This document shows, piece after piece, positions 18,487-27,311 of a stretch of 64,000 nt of DNA; the first letter of the stretch is position 1; the number at the start of each line of letters is the position of its first letter. The notes beneath the pieces were generated by a model that was given only the letters and a program-made list of their open reading frames with translations, searched no databases and had not been told where the DNA came from. Location of the stretch: NCBI RefSeq assembly GCF_014696715.1, contig NZ_JACJQO010000001.1, forward strand, positions 310,001 through 374,000, read 5' to 3'. The stretch comes from Pseudanabaena sp. FACHB-2040. GTDB lineage: Bacteria > Cyanobacteriota > Cyanobacteriia > Phormidesmidales > Phormidesmidaceae. Both the position numbers and the translations under genes were made by a program.

Positions 18487-18855
18487 TTAGTCATCTTCTA
18501 AGGGCAGGCCAAAACGGACTTTCCCCTTGCCAAAATACCGCCCGAACTGAAGTTCGTAAACCTCGTCCTCATCCTGAGTTTCGACCTCCAGGTCGGAGCG
18601 GGGGTAGCTGACACACAGCAGCGCGTAGCCCTGTTCTCGTAGGTCAGGAGAAAGACCCATCGCCTCTGGCTGAACCAGGCTGCCAGACTTAACCCGCACA
18701 GCACAGGCTGTGCAGGCTCCGTTGCGGCAAGAAAAGGGCAGATCGGCCCCCTGATTTTCGGCAGTCTGGAGAATGTAGCGGTCCTCAGGCACTTCGACGG
18801 TGTAAAACTGGCCTGTTTGTCGGTGGTAAATACGAATGGTATAAGTACGAGTCAT
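18487..18855 (-). CDS. 2Fe-2S ferredoxin, FdC2-type with C-terminal extension
   Basis: 122 residues from the ATG opening MTRTYTIRIYHRQTG (an upstream ATG at 18882 adds 9 residues). Plant-type [2Fe-2S] cysteines are in SCRNGACTACAV, with the fourth Cys in YALLCVSYP. Compared with photosynthetic ferredoxin it has the stretch EAMGLSPDLREQG and a C-terminal extension rich in acidic residues (DEDEVYELQFGRYFGKGKV), which are features of FdC2, a ferredoxin conserved from cyanobacteria to plant chloroplasts with roles in electron partitioning that are still debated. It is probably the first gene of a two-gene unit with suhB. Confidence 0.88.
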   Translation of the reverse strand: MTRTYTIRIYHRQTGQFYTVEVPEDRYILQTAENQGADLPFSCRNGACTACAVRVKSGSLVQPEAMGLSPDLREQGYALLCVSYPRSDLEVETQDEDEVYELQFGRYFGKGKVRFGLPLEDD

Positions 18856-19017
18856 AGCGGGCGCAGGCATTGCCTTCATCAAAAATAGCCAATAGAGAGA
18901 GGTGCCCCAACCATGATCTCACGAAAAATTATTGAATTTGCGTCAGAGGTTTATTAGGGGCAGAATCTCTGCTAGGATATCAATTCGGTGAGGTTAATAG
19001 CCTCTACCGCACCCTAT

Positions 19018-19104
19018 GGAGAGATGGCCGAGCGGTTGAAGGCGCAGCACTGGAAATGCTGTTTAGGGGTGACTCTAACGAGGGTTCGAATCCCTCTCTC
19101 TCCG
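19018..19104 (+). tRNA. trnS-GGA: tRNA-Ser(GGA)
   Basis: An 87-base class II tRNA. The acceptor stem GGAGAGA pairs with TCTCTCC (discriminator G at 19104), the anticodon stem CAGCA/TGCTG encloses the loop CTGGAAA with anticodon GGA, there is a long variable arm, and the T-loop GTTCGAATC. The CCA end is not encoded. It reads serine UCC/UCU codons. Confidence 0.97.
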
Positions 19105-19136
19105 TCCAGACAATGGCTGCTTAAAAGCCAAATATC

Positions 19137-19180
19137 CCAAGCTCCAGTGGATAGCTAGATCTGCCTGGAGGAGAGCTTGG
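19137..19180 (+). other. Inverted repeat after tRNA-Ser, in front of the Rof-family gene
   Basis: CCAAGCTC near 19137 pairs with GAGCTTGG ending at 19180, and the inner CCAG/CTGG extends the stem past a 2-base bulge. A second hairpin, CAGTCCTG (19254-19261) with CAGGACTG (19271-19278), lies nearer the gene. Either could be a leader structure or the processing/termination signal of the tRNA transcript. Confidence 0.4.
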
Positions 19181-19328
19181 ACATTGTCGCACCTCTCAAC
19201 TCTTGGTAGAGGCAGAAACCAACCAATTCCCTGACGCTAGAAGTAGAAGCGCTCAGTCCTGTTAGCACAGCAGGACTGGTTTCTAAAATTTCAACTTCGT
19301 AGTTTTCCCAAGTCAGGAGATTTAAGTA

Positions 19329-19577
19329 ATGAGTTCTTACACGCCAGTCAGTTGTGACCTTCAAGATCAGCTAGAGTCACTTGCGACCCTCCGACAGCCC
19401 TGTAAGCTTGTCTACCGGGATGAGGCTGGAGAGCAGCATGAGGCAGAAGATCTTATTGTCGACATTTATGCGGCCAACAAAGCGGACTATCTAAAGCTGC
19501 AAAACGGGACTGAAATCCGCCTAGACCGGATCGAATCGCTCAATGGTGACTCGGCCAATGGCGGCTCAGCAGCTTAG
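19329..19577 (+). CDS. Rof-family (Rho-binding antiterminator-like) protein
   Basis: 82 residues. The order YTPVSCDLQDQLE, a central beta-rich segment (KLVYRDEAGEQHEAEDLIVD), then ADYLKLQNGTEIRLDRIESL follows E. coli Rof (YaeO), which has YQPINCDDYDNLE and RELRLDKITSF at the same places. Rof is a small Sm-like-fold protein that binds Rho and blocks Rho-dependent termination. Cyanobacteria are generally reported to lack Rho, so the homologue here probably has another partner. AGGAG precedes the ATG by about 10 bases. It sits 6 bases from the convergent transporter gene, after a leader of about 220 bases from the tRNA. Confidence 0.8.
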   Translation: MSSYTPVSCDLQDQLESLATLRQPCKLVYRDEAGEQHEAEDLIVDIYAANKADYLKLQNGTEIRLDRIESLNGDSANGGSAA

Positions 19578-19582
19578 CGGCT

Positions 19583-21463
19583 CTAACTGCTGATCGCTTT
19601 TGCTTTTCTCCGTCGAGTTTGCCGCTCGTGGGCTAAGCGCTCAAAGCTGAGGGAAACCACGCCCAGGGTTACTAAAATGACGCCTACCCACTGGATAAAC
19701 TCCAGCGCTGATTTTTCGCCGGGGGTGATCACGTAGGCCAGAATCGCCGTAATTACCGGACCACTGGAGGAGATGATAGAGGCCTGGGCGGCTCCCATCA
19801 GCTTGACCCCATAGTTATTGCAGAGATAGCCTAGCAGCGTCAGCGATCCTAGCAGTAGCCCCCCTAAGTAAAGACCGCCAGGGCTGCTGGGTTGAGCTGG
19901 TTGGAGACCGAAGAAAGACCCCAGAATCAGAATTAGGCTAGTCAGCACAAAGATGGTGGAAAACTGCAGCAGACTCACCGGGACGGGATGCAGCCGCTGG
20001 TAGCTAAGCTGCATAGAAATTAGAAACAGTGCAAAGGCGGCACTAGACAGCAGTGCTGCCCCAACTCCCCAGATAGAAACACCCCCGCCTACCAGATCCA
20101 GATCTATTCGGGGTAGCGCTGTAAAGACAATTCCCATTGTGATGGCCAGCATTACCACTAGCCGCAGCGGCGTTGGCCGATCGCCAAACAGAAACCAGGT
20201 CAGAGGTACGGTGATAAGGGGATACATAAACAGCAGTGTCACCGCAACGCCGGGGCCAATATCTGAAATGGCCTTATAGATCAGCACCTGAGACATGAAT
20301 AAAAAGCCGCCACTGGCAACTACCTGGGCCAGGGGGCGGCGGTTTTGCCCTGTGATCAGGATGCGAATCTCCTGCCAAACATTGGGGTAGAGAAAGTTGG
20401 CAACCAACGCCATCAGCGGCAGTACCACGACCATCCGCAGCCACAACAGCATCAGAGAGTTGGGAATGTTGAGCGGGAAAATGCCCGCAATTGGAATTTG
20501 GCCAAAAATCTGACCGCCATAACCAATGACGCCGACAATGACGTTGTGAATCGAGAGGGCCAGGGTAGAGCAAATGATGAACAGCAGCCCCTGCTGTAGA
20601 ACGCTGAGTTGCCTCAATGGGCCTGGCGCTGTTCCCCCAGCGGCCGCAGGAGAACCTAATCGACTGGGCAGCGAGCCTGTATTGGGCGGAGTAGAGCGGG
20701 TCAAGGGCTGGCGTGGGCCTGGGTAATGGCCGTTGGTTACACCACCAGGGCTAAAGCCGTTGACCGTGGCTGCACCACCAGGATAGGGCTGAACTAAATA
20801 AGGTAGAGGCCGCCCGGATGAGGGCAACTCTACGCCACTGTAGTCGTTTTGCCGAGGCGACGTTGGCGCAGGAACAAGCTGAGTTTGAAGCTGTTGGCTC
20901 AGCCGATTTACTAGGGCGTCGAGAATGGCCTCTCCCTGCTGCTCCAGGCTGTGCATACGGCTGACCTGCTGGGATAAAGAGCTCTGGTAGCTGTTGAGGT
21001 CTTGCTGGAGGGATTGGAGCGTGCTGTGGAGGGTGGTATCTAGGGAGGCCAGCAGGCGATCGGTGTGGGGCAGAGTCGGGCTGCCGTTGAAGTCCGCTGA
21101 GCCGCTGAGTGAGGCGCTAAGGCTCTCAGAGAGCCGCGCCTGCAGGTGGGTTGCTAGCGCCTGAGCCAGCCGTTTGGCCCAGAGCTGCTGCTGCATGATC
21201 TGCTGCTGCGAGAGGGCCGAGTCGTGGTTGGCCTGCAGGGACTGATATCGCGATCGCAACGTTTCGTAGTCGCCCTCTAGTGCTTCGATATCGTCCATCA
21301 GCCGCTGCTTCCGCCTCTGGAGTTGCTCAATGTCTTGCGACAGTTGGGCCGACAGCGTCTGATGCAGCGTTTGTAAGTCCTGCGTCAGATTTTGCAGGAT
21401 AATTTCGGCTGCTTGGGTGCCCTGAGGGCTATTTTGATTGGGTAGGTTGTCACGCTGGCCCAT
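19583..21463 (-). CDS. EamA/DMT-family transporter fused to an N-terminal coiled coil
   Basis: 626 residues. Residues 1 to about 130 form a long coiled coil (LSQDIEQLQRRKQRLMDDIE and following, rich in Gln and Leu), then a Gly/Pro/Ser-rich linker to about 290. From about residue 300 to 615 there are ten hydrophobic segments arranged as two EamA repeats, as in drug/metabolite (DMT) exporters; the second repeat begins near ALLSSAAFALFLISMQLSYQ. A DMT transporter is usually about 300 residues, so the cytosolic coiled coil doubles the size and suggests oligomerisation or tethering to another protein. The transported compound is unknown. Confidence 0.88.
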   Translation of the reverse strand: MGQRDNLPNQNSPQGTQAAEIILQNLTQDLQTLHQTLSAQLSQDIEQLQRRKQRLMDDIEALEGDYETLRSRYQSLQANHDSALSQQQIMQQQLWAKRLAQALATHLQARLSESLSASLSGSADFNGSPTLPHTDRLLASLDTTLHSTLQSLQQDLNSYQSSLSQQVSRMHSLEQQGEAILDALVNRLSQQLQTQLVPAPTSPRQNDYSGVELPSSGRPLPYLVQPYPGGAATVNGFSPGGVTNGHYPGPRQPLTRSTPPNTGSLPSRLGSPAAAGGTAPGPLRQLSVLQQGLLFIICSTLALSIHNVIVGVIGYGGQIFGQIPIAGIFPLNIPNSLMLLWLRMVVVLPLMALVANFLYPNVWQEIRILITGQNRRPLAQVVASGGFLFMSQVLIYKAISDIGPGVAVTLLFMYPLITVPLTWFLFGDRPTPLRLVVMLAITMGIVFTALPRIDLDLVGGGVSIWGVGAALLSSAAFALFLISMQLSYQRLHPVPVSLLQFSTIFVLTSLILILGSFFGLQPAQPSSPGGLYLGGLLLGSLTLLGYLCNNYGVKLMGAAQASIISSSGPVITAILAYVITPGEKSALEFIQWVGVILVTLGVVSLSFERLAHERQTRRRKAKAISS

Positions 21464-21694
21464 GCGTCTCTGCCCCTAACTGTAGTGACTCTCTATTGCT
21501 TGAGCGTCGAGAGCACTCCTATTCTGCTCAATAAACCATGAAAGATCTCAAATAGTAATTTATTTTCTGTTTCGAAGCGAACTGACTTTCTGAGTTAAGG
21601 TGAAATTCTGTAGGTGAAACCAACGGGTTGACCTGGGTTCTGAAGACTAAACTGCTGGGAATGGTAGGGAACACAGCCACTGAAGCAACTGCCT

Positions 21695-23461
21695 TTGCTG
21701 CCTGAATTTCTCAAAGCTCGTCTATCTAGACGAATTGTCGCCTGGATCTTCCTCAGCATTGTGGTAATTGAGGCGGTGATTCTGGTGCCTTCGGTCTACC
21801 GCCGAGAGCGCGAGCTGCTGGGCTACCTGAGGGCGCTATCGGCAGCTCAGGCAGAGGGTATTTTAGGCACGCAAGAACTGGCGCAGATAGGCCATCAGGA
21901 ACTGCTGGTATACCTCCAAAAAATTCAGCAAAATCCAGTTGTTTTAGGCGGCACGCTCTATCGCCAAGACAGCAGCCCAATCGGCAGCTTTGGTCAGGCA
22001 CCCCAGCTGACGGCCCAGCAAATCCAATCTGGCAGGCAAGACCGCTACTGGCGCAGGCAAGACCGCTACGATGCTCTGTGGTCTATGTCTCCGCTAGAAG
22101 GGCGCTATATTCTGATTATTCGCCACGACACGACCCAGGTGCGGCAGGAGTTCTTTGCCTTTATTGGCCGGGTCGTATCTTTGGTCTTGGTTATCGCCAT
22201 CTTTGTCACTATTGTCACGATGCTAGGGCTTAAGCGCCTGCTGATTCAGCCAGTGCTGCAGCTGCGACAAGACCTGCTTAAGGCCGGAGCCGCCATCCAC
22301 GATGACGCTGATATTGGGGCGCTGGAGTTTGCCTCTAGGGCTAGCCTGAGACAGGATGAATTGGGCGATGTGGTTACGGCATTTGATCAGATGTTTGGTC
22401 AAATCACAGATGCGATCGCAACTCGTAAGGCCAGCGAAGCCCGCTTTCGCATGTTAGTGTCCCAAGCAGCCGATGCCTTTTTTGTACTTGATGCCGCCGG
22501 ACAGCTAACGGACATCAACCAGCAAGCCTGTGACAGCCTCGGCTATAGCCGAGAGGAGCTGCTCTCATTGACGATATTTGACATTGAACCAACCCTCACT
22601 CAAGCAACCTTTGAGCAGTTGTGGACGACGCTCAAACCAGGGCTTTACCTAGAGCGGCAAGGACAGCACCGCCGCCAAGACGGCACCCACTTTCCAGTAG
22701 AGGTTCGCCTAGGAATGGTGGAGTTGGGCAATCAGCCGATGATTTTGGCCCTGGCCCGAGATATTACCCAGCGGAAAAAGGCAGAGGCAGCCATGGCCCG
22801 ACTAGCCGAAATTGGCGAACTGGCTGCAATGACCGTGCACGAGGTGCGCAACCCCCTCACCACTGTATTGCTGGGGCTAAGGTCATTTCAAAGCCTGGAC
22901 TTGCCGGAGCGATCTCGGCAGCGGCTAAGCCTGGCACTAGAGGAAGCCGACCGATTACAGCGGCTCTTGAGCGAAATTCTGCTGTATGCCCGTCAGCAGA
23001 CCCTTGACCTCGTTGAACTGGAGCTTAACGGCTGGATTAGCGATCTAGCGCCCAGCATTCAAGCTTTGCCAATCGCCGAGAAACGTATTTTGCAAGGAGT
23101 TCCGGCTACCGAACCAATTTATGTTCAGGCAGACCGCAATAAGCTGAAGCAGGTGCTGATCAATCTTTTGACCAACGCCTGCGAGGCTGTCTCTGCTGGC
23201 GATACCATTACCTGGCAGGTAGAAAAGACCCCCCACCATCAGGCCCTGATCCGAGTAAGAAATGGTGGTGAACCCATCCCCGAGTCGGTTTTGCCTAAGC
23301 TGACTCAGCCCTTTTTTACCACCAAGCCCTCCGGCAACGGCCTGGGGCTAGCCATCACTCGGCGCATTGTAGAAGCCCATCAGGGCAGTCTCACCATTGA
23401 ATCGAGCAGAGGGGGAACGGTGGTGACGGTTAGCCTACCGGCCCTAGTGAAGTCGACGTAG
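21695..23461 (+). CDS. PAS-containing membrane histidine kinase (NtrB-like HEVRNPL box)
   Basis: 588 residues from a TTG start; the frame has a stop 10 codons upstream and no ATG or GTG between, so TTG 21695 (or a nearby CTG) must be used. Order: transmembrane segment (about residues 14-34), extracytoplasmic sensor of about 120 residues with a 7-residue direct duplication (RQDRYWR/RQDRYDA), second transmembrane segment (about 160-185), HAMP-like linker, PAS domain (about 245-370), HisKA with AMTVHEVRNPLTT, and HATPase with NLLTNACEAV and GNGLGLAI. The D-x-G-x-G box is weak (RVRNGGEPIPE). No response regulator is adjacent. Confidence 0.9.
   Translation: MLPEFLKARLSRRIVAWIFLSIVVIEAVILVPSVYRRERELLGYLRALSAAQAEGILGTQELAQIGHQELLVYLQKIQQNPVVLGGTLYRQDSSPIGSFGQAPQLTAQQIQSGRQDRYWRRQDRYDALWSMSPLEGRYILIIRHDTTQVRQEFFAFIGRVVSLVLVIAIFVTIVTMLGLKRLLIQPVLQLRQDLLKAGAAIHDDADIGALEFASRASLRQDELGDVVTAFDQMFGQITDAIATRKASEARFRMLVSQAADAFFVLDAAGQLTDINQQACDSLGYSREELLSLTIFDIEPTLTQATFEQLWTTLKPGLYLERQGQHRRQDGTHFPVEVRLGMVELGNQPMILALARDITQRKKAEAAMARLAEIGELAAMTVHEVRNPLTTVLLGLRSFQSLDLPERSRQRLSLALEEADRLQRLLSEILLYARQQTLDLVELELNGWISDLAPSIQALPIAEKRILQGVPATEPIYVQADRNKLKQVLINLLTNACEAVSAGDTITWQVEKTPHHQALIRVRNGGEPIPESVLPKLTQPFFTTKPSGNGLGLAITRRIVEAHQGSLTIESSRGGTVVTVSLPALVKST
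22033..22069 (+). repeat. In-frame 21-bp tandem duplication inside the sensor kinase gene
   Basis: A 16-base unit beginning CAGGCAAGACCG occurs at 22033-22048 and again at 22054-22069, a period of 21 bases, duplicating seven residues of the sensor domain without breaking the frame. Confidence 0.8.
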
Positions 23462-23589
23462 CCTGTGTTTTATAGAGCTTTTTTAATAGAGGACACAGGG
23501 GGAGTTAGCCCAAACAAAACTTCCCCGAACTATTTTGGCATTCGAGGAGATCTTGTTTAAGCCAGGATTCTGTTTGTCAGCCAACTGCC

Positions 23590-23952
23590 CTAAAAGGCAT
23601 CTAGGTCTAGCGCCCGCGAACCGCCCTGCTCCAGCATCAGCAAAATCTTGCCCAGCTGCGACCAGATCAGTAACCCAATCAGTAGGGTCATGGGAGCGCC
23701 CATCGCGTAAGCGACCTTGCCAGAAAACCCAAAGCCCTGAATTCCAGAGGCCAAGAACATACAGATCCCAATACAGATACCGAGGTAGGGAAGCTGTAGC
23801 TGAGGCCCGCGAAGGTTAGCCAAAATGCGGGTAGAGCGGTTTTCGTTCCAAGCTTTGACTGACTGCTGTAGGGTGTTGCTGAAGGCATAGCCGGAGGTGA
23901 GCGCAACAAACAGACCTGCAAGCAAAAGGACGTATGGCGGTTGTGGATACAC
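23590..23952 (-). CDS. Small integral membrane protein, cyanobacterial
   Basis: 120 residues from GTG 23952, chosen because AGAGGG lies 6 bases before it (a TTG at 23973 would add 7 residues). Three hydrophobic segments are evident: PPYVLLLAGLFVALTSGYAF, LPYLGICIGICMFLASGIQ and APMTLLIGLLIWSQLGKIL. A basic stretch (NENRSTRILANLRG) separates the first two. I do not recognise the family. It is co-directional with and 60 bases downstream of the ABC1 kinase gene, so it may be on the same transcript. Confidence 0.7.
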   Translation of the reverse strand: MYPQPPYVLLLAGLFVALTSGYAFSNTLQQSVKAWNENRSTRILANLRGPQLQLPYLGICIGICMFLASGIQGFGFSGKVAYAMGAPMTLLIGLLIWSQLGKILLMLEQGGSRALDLDAF

Positions 23953-24012
23953 TGGAATCCCTCTATGTAACAAACAATGAACCCGTGCCCAATTATATAA
24001 GGAAAGGCTGGG

Positions 24013-25728
24013 CTATCGAGGTTCTGCCTGAAAGGCGCTGCGCAGATCGGCCACGACAGGGACAACGGCAGCAGCTCGGTCAATAGAGTAGTCAGCCAGG
24101 GCTCCCCAGGCGACGCCCAGCAGCCGGGTAGGAGAAATGTCGTCTTTAACCAGCGCCCAGAGCCGCTGCACCTCCTCGGTGTGGAGCCGGTTATCTTCGG
24201 TCAGGGCCAGCAAGATTTCGCGCCGCAGGTAGTCGCCCTCCTCAGAAAGTAGATAACGCAGCCCCAACCCAGCAGTCGGCAGCAGGTCAAAGCTGCGATC
24301 GCTCCTAGCAATGGCAATCATGTTCTCCAACCGAGCCCACTGGAACTGCCCGTCTTTAAACAACACCTCCAGCAGCCGTCGCCTTAGGGAAGGGCTTTCT
24401 CCCATCAGCAGCCGCTTTGAGACATAGGGATAGGCAATGTCTAGGATCTTAAAGTCAGGATTCAGGCTTAGAGCCAGACCTTCCTGCGTTACCAGAGAGC
24501 GAATGATGAGGGCAAACTTGGCCGGTACACGGAAGGGGTAGTCATACATCAGCTCTGAGAACTGATCTGTGACCGTCTTAAAGTTAAACTCGCTAACTTT
24601 TGCCCCCAAAGCATCGCCTAGCACTTTATCTAGCGCTGGAATAATGCTGGCAAGATGGGAGTCTGGGGTCAAAAAGCCGAGCCCAACAAAGTCAGCAGCT
24701 AGCAGCTCATAGTCCTTGTTGATCAGATGAACCAGCGAATCAACCAGGGTTTCTTTGGTCTCTTGGCTGAGCTGGTCCATCATGCCAAAATCGATGTAGG
24801 CCATGCGCCCATCGGGCATCGCGAACAGGTTGCCGGGGTGAGGGTCGGCATGGAAAAAGCCAAACTCCAGCAGCTGCCGCAGCCCAGAGGTCACGCCGAT
24901 CTCAATCAGCTCGTCGGAGTTTAACCCAGCCTGCTTGATCCGCTCGGTATCCGTCAGCTTAAAGCCGTTGATCCACTCTAGAGTCAGTACCCGCTGGGTG
25001 CTGTAGCGCCAGTAAATCTCAGGCACTTTAACGTGAGGGTCGTCCCGGAAGTTGGTGGCAAAGCGCTCGGCGTTACGGCCTTCATTGAGGTAGTCAATCT
25101 CCTCAAATAGCTTGATGCCAAACTCATCCACAATCAGGGTGAGGTCGTGGCCCAAGTTGAGCGGCAAAAACCAGCCCAGCCAACCCGCCGCCCAGCGCAT
25201 CAAAAAGAGATCTCGGCAGATAGTCGGCAGCAGATTGGGCCGCTGCACTTTGACTGCTACTTCTTCACCGCTAAACAGGCGGGCTTTGTAGACCTGACCT
25301 AGGCTAGCGGCAGCAACGGGGTCAACGGAAAAAGTGCTGTAGATCTCTTCCGGCGTTTGCCCCAGCTCTTGCTCAATGATGGCTCTGGCAATCTGATTGG
25401 GAAAGGGTGGCAGCTGATCTTGAAGCTTGGTCAGTTCGTTTAAAAAGTCTTTTCTGATCAGATCAGGCCGGGTGGACAGGGCCTGACCCACCTTAATAAA
25501 AGTTGGACCGAGACGAGTTAGCGTTTGCCGCAGGTGGGTGGCTCGGACGTGCTTGTTAGCCTCTTCCTGACCCAGCCAGTGGTCAAACTGCATCGCCAAA
25601 ACAAACCCACCCATCCACCAAAGAATCTGGAGAGCCCGCCAGACCACTTCCCAAGGTCGGGAGCGGAAATAGCGGACAATGGTGGTGGCACTGTACTGGC
25701 GTAGCGGAAATTCTTGAGGGCCTTTCAC
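24013..25728 (-). CDS. ABC1/UbiB-family atypical kinase
   Basis: 571 residues from GTG 25728; GTG 25779 would add 17. Signature motifs of the ABC1 (AarF/UbiB/ADCK) family are intact: the KxGQ motif in FIKVGQALSTRPDL, the Ala-rich loop AAASLGQVYKA, VAVKVQRPN, the HADPHPGN catalytic loop and DFGMMDQL. In cyanobacteria and plastids this family supports plastoquinone/tocopherol metabolism and thylakoid lipid homeostasis. The C-terminal 100 residues have hydrophobic stretches that could associate with membrane. A 13-bp direct repeat lies upstream (25789-25814). Specific substrate not assignable. Confidence 0.92.
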   Translation of the reverse strand: MKGPQEFPLRQYSATTIVRYFRSRPWEVVWRALQILWWMGGFVLAMQFDHWLGQEEANKHVRATHLRQTLTRLGPTFIKVGQALSTRPDLIRKDFLNELTKLQDQLPPFPNQIARAIIEQELGQTPEEIYSTFSVDPVAAASLGQVYKARLFSGEEVAVKVQRPNLLPTICRDLFLMRWAAGWLGWFLPLNLGHDLTLIVDEFGIKLFEEIDYLNEGRNAERFATNFRDDPHVKVPEIYWRYSTQRVLTLEWINGFKLTDTERIKQAGLNSDELIEIGVTSGLRQLLEFGFFHADPHPGNLFAMPDGRMAYIDFGMMDQLSQETKETLVDSLVHLINKDYELLAADFVGLGFLTPDSHLASIIPALDKVLGDALGAKVSEFNFKTVTDQFSELMYDYPFRVPAKFALIIRSLVTQEGLALSLNPDFKILDIAYPYVSKRLLMGESPSLRRRLLEVLFKDGQFQWARLENMIAIARSDRSFDLLPTAGLGLRYLLSEEGDYLRREILLALTEDNRLHTEEVQRLWALVKDDISPTRLLGVAWGALADYSIDRAAAVVPVVADLRSAFQAEPR

Positions 25729-25788
25729 GGAGAACTCTACTGCTCCTGCTGAGACTAAAAACGTGTGACATGAACCCACTGGCCCATA

Positions 25789-25814
25789 TGTCTACAACAG
25801 GTGTCTACAACAGG
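25789..25814. repeat. 13-bp perfect tandem direct repeat upstream of the ABC1 kinase
   Basis: TGTCTACAACAGG occurs at 25789-25801 and immediately again at 25802-25814. It is either a pair of binding half-sites or a replication-slippage duplication. Confidence 0.6.
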
Positions 25815-25985
25815 CAACGAGCTTCTGCCCCATGAACCCGTGGGATGACTGGCTCCACTTTAGATCTTTAGGAAGATCGTCAGTGAACATAGCTCCTTAA
25901 ACATAGTATAGATAACTACAAATATCTTTGCGGCAAACAGGGCAAATTGTGACCATTCATTACAAATTTGCCCCATTGAGATAAA

Positions 25986-27125
25986 TCAATGAACCGCCTG
26001 TACCAAGGCTTCTTTGAGGCTATAGACCACTTTGGCCTGCTGGTCGAGGGACAGTTCTGGAAACATCGGCAGTGACAAAACCTGGCGAGCAGCTTGCTCA
26101 GATACCGGCAAGCTGCCTGGCTGGTAGCCTAGGTGGGCATAGACAGGCTGCTGGTGCAAGGGCAGCGGGTAGTACACCATTGGCAGCACACCCTGGGTCT
26201 GCATGTGTTGGCGAATGCGATCGCGCACCGCACCATCGGCTGCAGCCGCCTCTAGCCGGATGGTGTATTGGTTCCAGACGGGAGTGCCTCCGGCAATGGT
26301 CTGGGGTGTAATCACACCAGGAATCGGGGCCAGTAACCGCTCATACTCCTCAGCAACGGCTGTCCGACGAGCATTCCACTCATCTAGGTAGCGCAGCTTA
26401 ATCTGTAGAATTGCGGCCTGCAGCACGTCTAGGCGGCTGTTAATGCCAACAGTCTCGTGATAATAGCGAACCCGACTGCCGTGTTCTCGAATAACTCGGG
26501 CTGACTCTGCGATCGCAGGGTCATTAGTTGTCAGGGCACCGCCATCGCCGCAGCCGCCCAGGTTTTTGGTGGGAAAAAAGCTAAAGGCCCCTACATGGCC
26601 AATGCTACCTACCTGCTGCTCACCCCAGCGAGCCCCAGTAGACTGGGCGCAGTCTTCAATCACGGCAATTTGGTAACGCTCGGCCACCGCCATAACCGCC
26701 GCCATATCGATGGGCTGGCCAAACAGGTGCACCGGCATGATGGCGCGGGTCTTTTCAGTAATGGCCTGTTCCAGCTTGTGCACATCTAGGTTAAAAGTGC
26801 TGAGGTCAATATCCACAAAAACCGGGGTGGCTCCGGCAGCACTGATCATCTCAGCGGTGGCAATGAAGGTAAAAGGCGAGGTAATGACCTCATCTCCAGG
26901 GCCAATATTGAGCGCCCGCAGAGCTAGGTAGAGGGCATCGGTGCCAGAGTTGCAAACCACACACTCTGATGTGCCTACATACGCCCCAAACGCATTAGCA
27001 AAGGTTTCGACCAGCGGGCCATTGATGTATTGCCCCGATGCCAGCACCTGCATAACCGCAGCACCGACCTCATCTTGAATCGACTGAAATTGCTGAGTTA
27101 AATCAATGGGTGGAATTGCACTCAC
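25986..27125 (-). CDS. DegT/DnrJ/EryC1/StrS-family PLP aminotransferase
   Basis: 379 residues from GTG 27125. A sugar-aminotransferase fold: PLP phosphate contact near NSGTDALYLALRAL, an Asp in VIEDCAQSTGA, and the Schiff-base lysine in FSFFPTKNLGGCGDGGAL. The C-terminal region VYAHLGYQPGSLPVSEQAAR is family-typical. Such enzymes transaminate nucleotide-linked keto-sugars for surface polysaccharide or glycan synthesis. No other sugar-nucleotide gene is adjacent, so the pathway is open. Confidence 0.92.
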   Translation of the reverse strand: MSAIPPIDLTQQFQSIQDEVGAAVMQVLASGQYINGPLVETFANAFGAYVGTSECVVCNSGTDALYLALRALNIGPGDEVITSPFTFIATAEMISAAGATPVFVDIDLSTFNLDVHKLEQAITEKTRAIMPVHLFGQPIDMAAVMAVAERYQIAVIEDCAQSTGARWGEQQVGSIGHVGAFSFFPTKNLGGCGDGGALTTNDPAIAESARVIREHGSRVRYYHETVGINSRLDVLQAAILQIKLRYLDEWNARRTAVAEEYERLLAPIPGVITPQTIAGGTPVWNQYTIRLEAAAADGAVRDRIRQHMQTQGVLPMVYYPLPLHQQPVYAHLGYQPGSLPVSEQAARQVLSLPMFPELSLDQQAKVVYSLKEALVQAVH

Positions 27126-27311
27126 TCGTCACACTCACTCGTAATTAAGACAACAAAGCCGGTGCATGAAAGCTCTGACTCCCACAATCTGAAAGAGCGC
27201 AGGCAGAAACTTCACTGTGCCCAAAATCGCCTGCTACCATCATCTCCTAAGTTAATAGAATGATGAAGTCCTAGGGGCCACGCCCCTTTTTCCTTTAGGC
27301 AAAATTTATCT

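Noticed and set aside
19155-19364. Leftward reading frame of 69 codons over the Rof leader
   Set aside because: It is antisense to the conserved Rof-family gene, lacks a ribosome binding site and has no domain.
23461-23500. CCTGTGT/ACACAGG stem after the PAS sensor kinase
   Set aside because: The loop is over 20 bases and the stem only 7 bp, too weak to call a terminator.
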